Of a stretch of 64,000 bases of DNA, positions 17,698 through 26,532 are shown piece after piece. Numbering within the stretch: position 1 is the first letter of the stretch; each line of letters opens with the position of its first letter. The stretch spans positions 24,511 to 88,510 of the forward strand of contig JAGCDP010000043.1 of NCBI GenBank assembly GCA_017651065.1. Direction: 5' to 3'. This DNA is from Treponema sp. (lineage in GTDB: Bacteria; Spirochaetota; Spirochaetia; Treponematales; Treponemataceae). A model generated the notes under the pieces. The model saw only the letters and a list, made by a program, of their open reading frames with translations, was not told where the DNA came from and did not search any database. A program made the translations under genes and the position numbers.

Positions 17698-17717
17698 ATA
17701 TAGTTAATTGCTTTTTT
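17669..17717 (-). terminator. Perfect 16-bp hairpin spanning the start codon of the barrel-protein gene
   Basis: AAAAAAGCAATTAACT (17669-17684) and AGTTAATTGCTTTTTT (17702-17717) are exact reverse complements around a 17-base loop. The loop contains the minus-strand ATG (17697-17695). A/T tracts at both ends give it the form of a bidirectional intrinsic terminator. On the minus strand it would end the SPOR-gene transcript or limit expression of the next gene. Confidence 0.7.
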
Positions 17718-17760
17718 TTGTTTTTTTAGGAAGTTTTTTATGAAAAAAATTGAAAATTTT

Positions 17761-18648
17761 TTAATTAACTGTGCTAGTTACGTAGCTTCCGGCCTTTGCA
17801 AAGTCAGATATTTCTACGATTTTTGACTGCCAGTATTCAGCCTCACTCTTTGTTGTAAAAGGTCCTACACGAACCCTGTAGAAGAGCTTTGATTTAGCAT
17901 CTTCATAAGTGTAAATGTCAGAATTGATTTTCTTATCTGACAAAACTGAACGTGCATTTTCTGCAGTCTTTTTATTGCTGTAAGCAGCTACCTGTACCCA
18001 GAAACGTGTTACAGTAGCAGCCCCTGCGGTCCCTGAGCTTGTCGAAGGGTTAGTTTTTGTTGTTGTCTTAGAAGAACTGGCTGTGCTCTTTGAAGCAGCT
18101 GGAGTAGCCTTTGCAACAGCAGTTTCTGTCTTCTTAACAGCAGTAGCCTTTTCTGTTGCTTCTGCTTCTTTAGCTTTACCTGTATAATATTCAGTTGTAA
18201 GAACTACAGGAGGCTCTTCTACCTTTGCTGTATTTTCCTTGTCTGTAAGATTTACAGTGATATTTATATTATTCTGTGGATTTGTCTGAGCAAGAGCACC
18301 GTCAGCAGCAAGTTCGCGCTTAAGAGCATTAAGATCAATTGTTGTAGACTGACTATCTGATGCTGCTACACTTGAAGAACCCTGACCTAAATCAAGGACT
18401 GTTGTATTTTCTGAAACAACGAACATGTCGCTTACCTGTGGAGAGCTTGTGCCTGCAGGTTCTACAGTTGTATTGTTAGTCCATCCAGATGAACTTGAGA
18501 CTTGAGCAGTTTTTTCTACAGGATTAATACTTGCTGTTCTGCGGGAACTTCCTCCAGTAGGATTGAATACAATCATTGCACCACCAACTACAACGAGCAA
18601 AAATACGCTTACTGCGGCAATAATCCATAATGTTTTCTTTTGTTCCAT
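17761..18648 (-). CDS. SPOR-domain membrane protein
   Basis: A short cytoplasmic N-terminus (MEQKKT) is followed by one membrane helix (LWIIAAVSVFLLVVVGGAMIV). A low-complexity Ser/Thr/Ala/Lys linker leads to a C-terminal SPOR domain of about 75 residues (FWVQVAAYSNKKTAENARSVL through YRVRVGPFTTKSEAEYW). SPOR domains bind denuded peptidoglycan glycan strands, often at division sites. I chose the ATG at 18648 because GAGGAAAATTTT precedes it. An ATG 30 bases upstream lacks such a site. The linker contains one dispersed-repeat copy in frame (PSTSSGT, residues about 201-207). Confidence 0.9.
   Translation of the reverse strand: MEQKKTLWIIAAVSVFLLVVVGGAMIVFNPTGGSSRRTASINPVEKTAQVSSSSGWTNNTTVEPAGTSSPQVSDMFVVSENTTVLDLGQGSSSVAASDSQSTTIDLNALKRELAADGALAQTNPQNNINITVNLTDKENTAKVEEPPVVLTTEYYTGKAKEAEATEKATAVKKTETAVAKATPAASKSTASSSKTTTKTNPSTSSGTAGAATVTRFWVQVAAYSNKKTAENARSVLSDKKINSDIYTYEDAKSKLFYRVRVGPFTTKSEAEYWQSKIVEISDFAKAGSYVTSTVN
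18028..18048 (-). repeat. Dispersed repeat family C inside the SPOR gene
   Basis: On the coding (minus) strand the copy begins CCTTCGACAAGCTCAGGG. It reads PSTSSGT in the same frame as the oadA copies, and lies in the flexible linker just before the SPOR domain. Confidence 0.85.
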
Positions 18649-18747
18649 AAAATTTTCCTCTCTAACGATTTTTTTCAATCGTCCACCTTAGTTTTTTATC
18701 GGAATTCTAAAAAAAGAGTTTAGGAAAAAAATAGAAGAATTATTATC

Positions 18748-18776
18748 TTTACAATTAACATTATCTACCATAAAAT
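18748..18776 (+). promoter_or_regulatory. Sigma70-type promoter of the large lipoprotein gene
   Basis: TTTACA (18748-18753) and TAAAAT (18771-18776) are separated by 17 bases, 31 bases before the ATG. CGGAG forms the ribosome site. Confidence 0.65.
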
Positions 18777-18807
18777 AAAGTTAAAACTGAAACTTTCGGA
18801 GACTGCA

Positions 18808-21324
18808 ATGAAAAAATTAGTTTTTATTTCATTATCTCTGGTTTTGCTTTTAACCTCTTGTGAAAACTTTTTAAAAGCTTCTCAGGTTAGAGCAGATATC
18901 GAAGCCTCTATAGCCTACGCAAATGCGCCATCGTATACAATTACAATTGATGGAAAAAATGGTGTCGTAAAAACCCCTGTAGGTGGACAGGCTATAAAAA
19001 AAGTAACAGATACTTTTGCTTTAACTTTTGATGCTTTTACTGACTATGAATTTATCTGTTGGGAATTATGGGATTCTGTTTCTGATACCAAAATTCAAAA
19101 CGACGAATATCTTTTAATTGATTCTATTAGTTCTGCTGATACAATTTGTACATTTAAGAAAAGTCCTCCTGAAGACATAAAGCTGTGTATAAAGGCTGTC
19201 GTTACAAACCGCCCTGCTGTTATTTCAAAGTCTCCGACAACTACTAATGGAGTAATAATGGATTCTTCTATTCAGGTTTTTTTTGACAGCGAAATGAGTC
19301 CTTATTCAATTTATTATACAGACGATGAACTTGCAGACTTAAGAAAGGACCCTGTTATTGCAAATAATCTTTTACCAGATCCGCAAGCAGAGTATATTTA
19401 TGGATATATAAAAAATGGAGAAACTTACTTTAAAAACATTACTATAACAAATAAAAAGAATAGTAAAAACCTTTTAGACCATTTTTCAGAACCTGTATTA
19501 GAAAATAATAATAGTACACTTATTATAAAACCAAAAAAGAATAATCCACCAGATGAGTTTACACAATTGCTTGTCTGTATTGAAAAAGGTTTTCATTTTT
19601 CAATAGAATATTCTCCAACAGAGAAACCAAAAGATGTTGAATTAACAAAAAGAGAAATTTGGCAATACAAGGTAGGCAATCAACGTGATAGCAATCCAAT
19701 GCATATAGTCATAACGGAAGAAGAAGGAATTCCTAAAGACGATTTTACTGTTGCAATAGATAACTCTAATCTTTCACAAAGAGTTCTTCCAGATGTTTAT
19801 TTACCTTCAATGACATTTGCCAAAAAAAATGAACAAAACAAATATGAACTTTCTTTGCATATAAATGTTGAAGATGAAAGTGGTGAAACGGGACCAGATG
19901 ATTCTTTTTTTCTTACACTAGAGAAACTTTATGATGGTAATTATGACAGTTTGTACAGTAAGAAGGATATTGAAATTGATTATAGCAATGTTGGAACAGA
20001 AGAAGCATCATTTGATGGAAAAATTGACCTTTTGGAAGAAGCAGGCACCTTCCTGACAGAAGGTGTTTATGCAATAAGCTTTAACTTTAAAGATAAAACC
20101 GGAAATAATTTAACTTATCCGGCTGGTGGCAAAAAGTATTATTTTGCTATAGATGAAACTCCAATTGCTATAAAACCAACATTACTTGAATATGTAAAGG
20201 AAGATGATACTGTAACTTCTCAGGGTATTGAACCTCAAAGTTATAAAAAGTATAAATTTAACTGGGTTCAACCTCTGGAAAAAGATTATAAAGAAACTAT
20301 TATAACTGTTAAAGATTCAGAGGGTACTACTATAACAAGCGCAGGCGGCACAAATTCTTCGGGTAGTTATCTTATAACCTTTGATGACAATAATACTTAT
20401 GAAATAACTCTTGAACATAAGGATTATCGCGGTAATGGAAAGAGCTCTACCTTCTATTTTAACAGGAATGCATTAACACAAAATTTTAAAACAACTGGAA
20501 ATTTCATTCTTTTTGGTGATATGCCACAGTCTTATGTATCATCAAATAATCTTCCTGTTTCATTTTCCGATACACCTGTTTATAATAACTGGTATCTTGG
20601 TAGTGATGGTTATTTTTATGAACTATATAGTAATGAGTATTATAAAGTTGAACCTATAGTCTGGCGGGTAGCATGTACAAAGGATAATGGCACAAAAACT
20701 ATTTTACTTTCAGAAAAAATCCTTAATGCAAATATACCTTTTTATGAAGGTATAAATACTAGAACACAAAACAAAACAATTATTAATCCAAATGATTATG
20801 CGGCTTCTACAATTAGAGAATATCTGAGAACAACATTTTTGCAGAGTGCATTTACAAATACTTCAACTTCAAAACTACAGGATACTGTTGTTTCATTTCA
20901 AGCATATCGACCAACGACTTCTTATGCAGGTGGTCTTCCAAGCAACTATACTGTTACAGACAAAGTATTTCTTGCAGATTCAGAAATACTTGAAAATGCA
21001 GGCATGAAGAATAGTACTGAAGCAATTAAAATATTAACTCCTTATGCAATAGCAATGAATCCTGAAGCTGAAGATACTAATTGTACAGGAGCCTGGTGGA
21101 TTAATATTCCAACCTTTAGTACTTCTGGTACTGGTTTAAATACCAAAATCATAGCAGTAAACGAATTCGTTGTGCTTCCAAATGGATATCTCAAAGCCTG
21201 GCCTGTTATAGGCTATGACCCAAATAATACTCATACAACAAATCCAAAAGTAAATATGATTGGCACAGTTCCGGCAATATGTGTACTTACCAGTGATATA
21301 CTACAATCATTACTATTACCATAA
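18808..21324 (+). CDS. Large lipoprotein with Ig-like regions and DUF6273-like C-terminus
   Basis: The 838-residue product has a lipoprotein signal (LVLLLTSCENF). The next region has a bacterial-repeat-like beta segment (YTITIDGKNGVVKTPVGGQ, then AFTDYEFICWELWD). An Ig-like Big_5-type domain follows (RPAVISKSPTTTNGVIMDSSIQVFFDSEM, about residues 130-260). A central beta-rich region spans about 310-560. From about residue 565 a domain resembling DUF6273 appears: ILFGDMPQSY, EPIVWRVAC, LLSEKILNANIPFY, STIREYLRTTFLQSAF and the final WPVIGY. Such proteins are common surface lipoproteins in gut treponemes. Their substrate is unknown. The domain calls are from pattern recognition only. Confidence 0.75.
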   Translation: MKKLVFISLSLVLLLTSCENFLKASQVRADIEASIAYANAPSYTITIDGKNGVVKTPVGGQAIKKVTDTFALTFDAFTDYEFICWELWDSVSDTKIQNDEYLLIDSISSADTICTFKKSPPEDIKLCIKAVVTNRPAVISKSPTTTNGVIMDSSIQVFFDSEMSPYSIYYTDDELADLRKDPVIANNLLPDPQAEYIYGYIKNGETYFKNITITNKKNSKNLLDHFSEPVLENNNSTLIIKPKKNNPPDEFTQLLVCIEKGFHFSIEYSPTEKPKDVELTKREIWQYKVGNQRDSNPMHIVITEEEGIPKDDFTVAIDNSNLSQRVLPDVYLPSMTFAKKNEQNKYELSLHINVEDESGETGPDDSFFLTLEKLYDGNYDSLYSKKDIEIDYSNVGTEEASFDGKIDLLEEAGTFLTEGVYAISFNFKDKTGNNLTYPAGGKKYYFAIDETPIAIKPTLLEYVKEDDTVTSQGIEPQSYKKYKFNWVQPLEKDYKETIITVKDSEGTTITSAGGTNSSGSYLITFDDNNTYEITLEHKDYRGNGKSSTFYFNRNALTQNFKTTGNFILFGDMPQSYVSSNNLPVSFSDTPVYNNWYLGSDGYFYELYSNEYYKVEPIVWRVACTKDNGTKTILLSEKILNANIPFYEGINTRTQNKTIINPNDYAASTIREYLRTTFLQSAFTNTSTSKLQDTVVSFQAYRPTTSYAGGLPSNYTVTDKVFLADSEILENAGMKNSTEAIKILTPYAIAMNPEAEDTNCTGAWWINIPTFSTSGTGLNTKIIAVNEFVVLPNGYLKAWPVIGYDPNNTHTTNPKVNMIGTVPAICVLTSDILQSLLLP

Positions 21325-21366
21325 CAACAGGAGTTTTTATGACTTTCAAATATCATTCAAATTGGC

Positions 21367-21524
21367 CATAAGGCTTATTCCAAAATGCGAAGAACGAATT
21401 GCAGTTGCTGTAGAACCGAGTCCTCGTTATGAATCACTTGGCGTAAGCCGTGACCGTTCAATTACTGTAGAATTTACAAATTTGCCGACGGTACCATTGC
21501 CATGAGCGAGGTTAAGGAAAAGTA
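21367..21524 (+). pseudogene. Frameshifted fragment of an Ig-like lipoprotein gene
   Basis: After the lipoprotein stop, a short frame encodes CEERIAVAVEPSPRYESLGVSRDRSITVEFTN. This resembles the start of the Ig-like domain seen in the preceding gene's family. A shift of frame near 21482 would continue it as ADGTIAMSEVKEK up to a TAA. It has no start signal of its own. I read it as the remnant of a paralogous copy. It is too short to be certain. Confidence 0.45.
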
Positions 21525-21530
21525 AAATAA

Positions 21531-22076
21531 TTAATTCTTTACTATTTCTATTTTTTCCGGGGCAACAAGCTTTTTGTATTCTTTTAAAAGGTTCCGTTGT
21601 GCATGAAACCGCTTGAGAATCTGTGTATATGCAAGACCGTCCCGTTTGTGAGCTCGTTTAAGGCGTGTGAAAAATGGGGCGGTTACGAAAATTACTTTCT
21701 GACAGTGCTGCAGAAGCTCTGGTGTTTTATAGAGTACTGTGGCATTTATTACAGCTTTTGGGTGGGACGCAATAAATTCTTCTGTTTGTTTTATGATAAT
21801 AGGGTAGACGATTGACTCCTGAATATTGAGTAATTCCGGAAAAGCAAAGAGCAGCTTGCCCAGGGCTCTGCGGTCTATGGTACCGTCCGGGTTTGTGAGT
21901 TTTATGTTCTGCTGTTCGGCATACGGAATGAATTTGGCAAGGATTTTGTCTTTTACAAGTTCAATTGCCTGGTGCACAAGAATGTCGGCATCTACGCAGG
22001 CCCAGCCTTCTTTTTCCATTTGTGAGCATATATAGTTTTTTCCGGCAGCCATTGGGCCTGTTACAGCAATTATCAA
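21531..22076 (-). CDS. coaE: Dephospho-CoA kinase
   Basis: This kinase catalyses the last step of coenzyme A synthesis. At 181 residues the protein fits the P-loop kinase family. The N-terminal Walker A reads GPMAAGKN, with Asn where Ser or Thr normally coordinates magnesium. The substrate-site CVDADILVHQA and the lid-like KRAHKRDGL follow. The gene overlaps polA by 4 bp (polA stop with coaE ATG), giving a polA-coaE operon, an arrangement also seen in other bacteria. The identity is supported by fold, size and context. Confidence 0.82.
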   Translation of the reverse strand: MIIAVTGPMAAGKNYICSQMEKEGWACVDADILVHQAIELVKDKILAKFIPYAEQQNIKLTNPDGTIDRRALGKLLFAFPELLNIQESIVYPIIIKQTEEFIASHPKAVINATVLYKTPELLQHCQKVIFVTAPFFTRLKRAHKRDGLAYTQILKRFHAQRNLLKEYKKLVAPEKIEIVKN

Positions 22077-24940
22077 TGGAATTCTCCCCAGTTTTTACCG
22101 TATTCTATGCTTACACGAAGCGGAACCGAAAGTTCAACTGCGTGTTCCATTTTGTCTTTTATAAGGGCAATTGTTTTTTCTATTTCTGTTTTATCATCAG
22201 GGCATTCAAAAATCAACTCGTCGTGAACCTGTAAAAGCAGGCGGGCCGGACTTTTTGCTTTTTCAAGAGCCAGTGAAATATCTGTCATGGCTTTTTTTAC
22301 AATGTCGGCGGCGCTTCCCTGAACAGGTGAGTTTACTGCAATTCGTTCGGCAGCTGCTTTTTCTACTTTGTTTACGCTGTTTATGCCAAAAATTGGTCTT
22401 GTGCGGCCCATGATTGTAGTAATGCTTCCTGTTTTTTCTGCCTGAGCAACTGTTTTTTTTATAAAACGGTCAACATCGGCATACATTGTAAAGTAGTTTT
22501 GTATAAACTGCGAAGCCTGAGTTCTTGAAATACCAAGGTCATTTGCAAGACGGAAGGCGCTCATTCCATAGATAACACCAAAGTTGATTGTTTTTGCAGT
22601 GCGGCGCATTTCCGGAGTTACATGCTCAGGCGGTACATTATAAATGAGTGCTGCGGTTGCTTTATGAACATCTGTGCCTTCATTAAATGCTTTGCACATA
22701 TTCTTATCGCCGCTTAAATGAGCTAAAACTACAAGTTCAATCTGGGCATAGTCGGCAGAAATAAGGACTGTTCCTTTTGGTGCAGTGAATGCAGAACGGA
22801 TTTTTCTTCCTGCTTCTGTTCTGACCGGAATATTCTGAAGGTTTGGTTCACGGCAGCTCAGACGGCCTGTTGCAGTACCAGTCTGAACAAAGTCTGTGTG
22901 AATACGGCCTTGGCTGTCTGTAAGGGTAGGAAGTGTTTCTACATAAGTAGATTGAATTTTTGCAAGCTCGCGGTATTCAAGAATCATTCGTGGAACCGGA
23001 TCATACAGTGCAAGCTCTTCCAGAACAGAAGTATCTGTGGAGTAGCCAGTTTTTGTTTTTTTACCTGCTTTAAGATGGCGTTCTTCGAATAAAACTGTCT
23101 GAAGCTGTTTTGGCGAAGCAATGTTGAATTCGTGACCAACTTCCTTGTAGATATTCTGTTCAATAAGTGAAATTGCGCTTGTTAATTCCTTGTTGTATTC
23201 TTTGAGAGCTGCTCCATCCAGGTGGATTCCTGTAAGTTCCATTTTTGTAAGGATTGGGAGCACCTGCATTTCTAGCATCAGAAGTTTTTTGAGTGTCTGA
23301 CTTTTGTCTGCTTCAAATGGTTCACGCAGCTTTAGTCCAAGCTTGTAGGTAAAGTCTGCATCTTCTGCTGCATAGCGGTAAGCCTGTTCAAGCGGAACAT
23401 CTGCAAAGGTCTGACCTTTTTGTACGATGTCTGAAAATTCAATTCCTTTTAGGCCGAGTATAGTTTCGCCAAGATGTTCAAGCGAGTAGCCGTTGCGGCC
23501 TGTTCGTTCAGGATTTATAAGCCAGGCAGTTACCATTGTGTCGTAATACTTACAGCCGTCAAAGATTTTTGTAAAGCCTGTGTTATAGAGCACCTTAAGG
23601 TCAAACTTGGCGTTGTGCATGATTACTGTAACAGTGCTGTCTGTAAAAATGCGTTCAAGCTGAGTGTAGGCCTGTTCTTTTGTGATGTATGATGTTTCGC
23701 TGAACAAGCCTTCTGATTCCTGCTGAAGCGGAATGTATACTGCTTTTCCGTCTTCATAACAAAGACTGAAGCCTAAAATGCTGCAGTTGAAGGTGTCGAG
23801 CGAAGTTGTTTCAGAATCGTAGGCGATTAGTTTTTTTGCGCTGGAAGATTTTAAGAACGTTGTGATGTATTTTTCTAACTCGGAGATGTCTGTGATAGCT
23901 TTGTAGGCAGAGGTGTCGTTTTGTACCAGTTCAATTTGTGGGCCTTCGACAGGCTGTCGTTCGCTTCGCGAACTTACCAAGTTTCCTTCGGAAACTTGCG
24001 GGACCGCACTAACGTCATTGCGAGCGGAGCGTGGCAATCCATTATCTGTACCAATCCCTAGTTCGGCATAACTTTTTGCAACTGCTGGAGCCCCATAAGC
24101 AAACAGTTTATCTGCGGCGGCCTTGTAATTAAAGGTAAGAGGGGCGCCATTCAAAGCTGCATCAATTTCGGGGCAGGGAACTTCGTTGCAAAGGCGGATA
24201 AGTTTCTGGCTGAAGTAGGCATTCTCTTTTCCGTCGACGAGCTTCTGGTGAAGGGCACCTTTTATTTCTTCTATATGAGCGTAGATTCCGTCTAGGTCTT
24301 TGTAATCAGCAAGAAGCTTTGCGGCAGTTTTAACACCAACTCCATGAACGCCGGGAACGTTATCTGCTGTATCTCCGTAAAGACTAAGAAGGTCGAGCAG
24401 CTGGGAAGGAGTAACGCCCCATTCGGCAGAAACTCCATCTGCATCTGTAAGCTTCCATGTTTGTGCACCAGATTCAGGCTTAAGTATGAGCGTATTGTCA
24501 TTGACTAACTGCATAAGGTCCTTGTCGCCAGAAAGAATCTTGCAGGTTGCACCCTGTTCACCGCATTTTTTTGCAACGGTGGCAATTATGTCATCTGCTT
24601 CGTAACCGTCGCACTGAAGGGTTGGAATGCCAAGAGTTTCAAGAGTATCGCAAATCCAGGGAATCTGTGCATGAAGATCTTCCGGAGTTTTGTTTCGGGT
24701 AGCCTTATATTCAGGATACATTTCATGACGGAAGGTCTTTGTCTTTGAATCCATTGCCGCAAATATATAATCAGGCTTATAATGCTGTAAAATCCAGTGC
24801 AGGTTCCTGAAAAATCCAAAAAGTGCACTGACATTTTCACCTTTAGGATTAGTAAGCGGCCGGCTTATGAAAGCAAAGTAGCATCGGAAGATAAGTCCGT
24901 AACTGTCAAGAATATATACTGTTTTTTTATTTTCGCTCAT
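22073..24940 (-). CDS. polA: DNA polymerase I with active proofreading domain
   Basis: This three-domain 955-residue enzyme serves Okazaki-fragment processing and repair. The 5' nuclease domain (1-290) has LSGDKDLMQLV and GDTADNVPGVHGVGVKTAAKLL. The 3'-5' exonuclease keeps its acidic residues (IAYDSETTSLD, MHNAKFDLKVL, YAAEDADFTYKL), so proofreading is probably intact. The polymerase has motif A LISADYAQIELVVLAHLSGD, motif B RRTAKTINFGVIYG and motif C LLQVHDELIFECP. Residues about 300-333, between the 5' nuclease and exonuclease domains, are encoded by composite dispersed-repeat DNA (LPRSARND... and RQPVEGP). The ATG has no Shine-Dalgarno, and a -10 hexamer sits 6 bases away. Confidence 0.97.
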   Translation of the reverse strand: MSENKKTVYILDSYGLIFRCYFAFISRPLTNPKGENVSALFGFFRNLHWILQHYKPDYIFAAMDSKTKTFRHEMYPEYKATRNKTPEDLHAQIPWICDTLETLGIPTLQCDGYEADDIIATVAKKCGEQGATCKILSGDKDLMQLVNDNTLILKPESGAQTWKLTDADGVSAEWGVTPSQLLDLLSLYGDTADNVPGVHGVGVKTAAKLLADYKDLDGIYAHIEEIKGALHQKLVDGKENAYFSQKLIRLCNEVPCPEIDAALNGAPLTFNYKAAADKLFAYGAPAVAKSYAELGIGTDNGLPRSARNDVSAVPQVSEGNLVSSRSERQPVEGPQIELVQNDTSAYKAITDISELEKYITTFLKSSSAKKLIAYDSETTSLDTFNCSILGFSLCYEDGKAVYIPLQQESEGLFSETSYITKEQAYTQLERIFTDSTVTVIMHNAKFDLKVLYNTGFTKIFDGCKYYDTMVTAWLINPERTGRNGYSLEHLGETILGLKGIEFSDIVQKGQTFADVPLEQAYRYAAEDADFTYKLGLKLREPFEADKSQTLKKLLMLEMQVLPILTKMELTGIHLDGAALKEYNKELTSAISLIEQNIYKEVGHEFNIASPKQLQTVLFEERHLKAGKKTKTGYSTDTSVLEELALYDPVPRMILEYRELAKIQSTYVETLPTLTDSQGRIHTDFVQTGTATGRLSCREPNLQNIPVRTEAGRKIRSAFTAPKGTVLISADYAQIELVVLAHLSGDKNMCKAFNEGTDVHKATAALIYNVPPEHVTPEMRRTAKTINFGVIYGMSAFRLANDLGISRTQASQFIQNYFTMYADVDRFIKKTVAQAEKTGSITTIMGRTRPIFGINSVNKVEKAAAERIAVNSPVQGSAADIVKKAMTDISLALEKAKSPARLLLQVHDELIFECPDDKTEIEKTIALIKDKMEHAVELSVPLRVSIEYGKNWGEFH
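23943..24040. repeat. Composite dispersed repeats inside polA (families C and A)
   Basis: A family C copy begins at 23943 (CCTTCGACAGGCT) and is interrupted by two hairpins: GTTCGC/GCGAAC, and CAAGTTTCC/GGAAACTTG, each with a TTC loop. It then resumes as GGGACC. A family A copy follows at 24014-24040 (GTCATTGCGAGCGGAGCG, then TGGCAATCC). The whole segment stays open in the polA frame. Confidence 0.85.
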
Positions 24941-24946
24941 ATTTGT

Positions 24947-24974
24947 ATTTTAACATGTATACGGGAAAAGTCAT
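24947..24974 (-). promoter_or_regulatory. Candidate leaderless promoter of polA-coaE
   Basis: On the minus strand ATGACT (24974-24969) and TAAAAT (24952-24947) are 16 bases apart. The -10 ends 6 bases before the polA ATG, so the A of ATG would be about +1. Confidence 0.5.
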
Positions 24975-25008
24975 AGGGGAAAAGATTATACAAAATAGAA
25001 TAAATTAT

Positions 25009-25182
25009 AAAAAATTGCGGATGCGGAGTGGAAACTGGCAGGCGGCTACTTCTGAGAATTTTTGGCGGATGCCATCGAGTAAATTCGAGGATTTGCGAAG
25101 CAAACCGCAGAATTTCAACGAGAAAAAAATTGCTCAGCCCGTAGCCGACTGACAGTTTCCACGGGAGCAGCCGTAATTTTTT
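25009..25182. repeat. 174-bp foldback element with about 40-bp imperfect inverted arms
   Basis: The left arm (25009-25049) and right arm (25141-25182) are imperfect reverse complements. They share the cores GTGGAAACTG/CAGTTTCCAC and CGGCTAC/GTAGCCG, and AAAAAATT/AATTTTTT at the outer ends. Inside, CTGAG/CTCAG and GCGG/CCGC form further nested pairs. It has no credible coding capacity. It lies between the MATE gene end and the polA promoter. It resembles a MITE-like or REP-like element and could also terminate transcription from either side. Confidence 0.75.
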
Positions 25183-25185
25183 ATC

Positions 25186-26532
25186 TTATTGTTCCAGTTT
25201 TTTTATATATTTTGTATAAAAAATGAGATTTGCGATAAATGTTAAAATCCAACTGATAGGATACGTAATATAAATACAGTATATATTATGGAACCGAGGA
25301 ATCTGGAACACTGTGAAAATCCAGATGATTCTGTACAAGCACGCGCCGCACAAGGAGGTAATGACTGGTGTGAGCGAATGCCCGATTCCTCGTATGCTGT
25401 TGGACATGCCGTCCATCATGCCGCACAGGTAGTAGGTTGTCATGATTACCCAGAAGCGGCGGACTCCTGCCTGGACAACTTCGGGACTGTCAGAGAAAAA
25501 GCCTACAAGCTGGTTTCGGAACAAAAGGAAGAGTGCGCCTAAGACTGCTCCTATTACAATTATGCAGCCCTGTGAAATCCATACTGCTTTTTTAATTCTT
25601 TCTATGCGGCCGGCTCCCATGTTTTGTGAACAGAAGGTGAGTGTGCCTTGAGAAAATCCGTTCATGGCTATGTAAACAAAGCCTTCGAGGTTTACTGCGG
25701 CGGCGTTTCCTGCAATTGTAATTGCACCAAAAGAATTAACTGACGACTGAATTATGACGTTTGAAAAAGAGAACATAATTCCCTGAAAGCCTGCCGGTAA
25801 TCCAATCTTTACAATTTTTGCAAGGATGTGTGTATTTATAGAAAGTTTTCGTAAATCAAGCTTAAAATCATCAGTTTCGCGGAGTAAAATAACAAGTACT
25901 GCCCCTGCTGCAAAGCACTGTGAAATTACTGTAGCCCAGCCAACACCTGCAACATCCATCTTAAAAAAGATTACAAAAATGAGGTTTAAAATAAGGTTCA
26001 TTACACCGGCGCCAAACAGAATGTAAAGCGGGCGTTTAGTATCTCCTTTGGCACGAAGAAGGGCGCTTCCAAAATTGTAAATCATTGTGGCTGTAATTCC
26101 GCCAAAGTAGATTTTTAAGTAAAGTGTTGCAAGTGTTAAAACTTCGTAAGGAGCCTGCATCAAAATTAAAATATACTTTGAGCCTATAACGCCTACAACT
26201 GTAAGCACAACTCCGCAGGCAAGTGAAACAAGAATGGAAGTATGAACAGTATCCTGAAGGTCTTTTGAACGACGGGCTCCGTAATAATTTGCGGCTATAA
26301 CATTTGTTCCTATTGAAAGGCCCATAAAAAGATTTACCAGAAGATTAATGAGTGAGCCTGTAGAACCAACTGCTGCAAGAGAATTGTTTCCGGCAAACCG
26401 ACCTACTACAACTACATCTGCCGCATTAAAAAGCAGCTGAAGCATGCTGGACAAAATAAGAGGAATTGAAAATTGAAGCAGCTTTGAAAATATAGAACCT
26501 TCTGTCAGGTCAAGCTGATTTGTTCTGGTCAT
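25186..26532 (-). CDS. MATE-family multidrug/toxin exporter
   Basis: This 448-residue inner-membrane protein has about twelve predicted helices. It begins with the MATE pattern LLQFSIPLILSSMLQLLFNAADVVVVGRFAG and repeats it in the second half (LPAGFQGIMFSFSNVIIQSSVNSFG). MATE exporters use sodium or proton gradients to export organic cations, and the substrate here cannot be read from sequence. The start overlaps the DUF115 gene by 4 bp, so it is the last gene of a PBP-DUF115-MATE operon. The stop lies 4 bp from the foldback element. Confidence 0.93.
   Translation of the reverse strand: MTRTNQLDLTEGSIFSKLLQFSIPLILSSMLQLLFNAADVVVVGRFAGNNSLAAVGSTGSLINLLVNLFMGLSIGTNVIAANYYGARRSKDLQDTVHTSILVSLACGVVLTVVGVIGSKYILILMQAPYEVLTLATLYLKIYFGGITATMIYNFGSALLRAKGDTKRPLYILFGAGVMNLILNLIFVIFFKMDVAGVGWATVISQCFAAGAVLVILLRETDDFKLDLRKLSINTHILAKIVKIGLPAGFQGIMFSFSNVIIQSSVNSFGAITIAGNAAAVNLEGFVYIAMNGFSQGTLTFCSQNMGAGRIERIKKAVWISQGCIIVIGAVLGALFLLFRNQLVGFFSDSPEVVQAGVRRFWVIMTTYYLCGMMDGMSNSIRGIGHSLTPVITSLCGACLYRIIWIFTVFQIPRFHNIYCIYITYPISWILTFIANLIFYTKYIKKLEQ

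Noticed and set aside
24943..25152. Open frame of 69 codons inside the foldback element
   Set aside because: It consists of inverted-repeat DNA, has no ribosome site and no recognisable protein features.
25288..25651. Overlapping plus-strand frames opposite the MATE gene
   Set aside because: They are antisense to conserved transporter sequence and show no independent signals.
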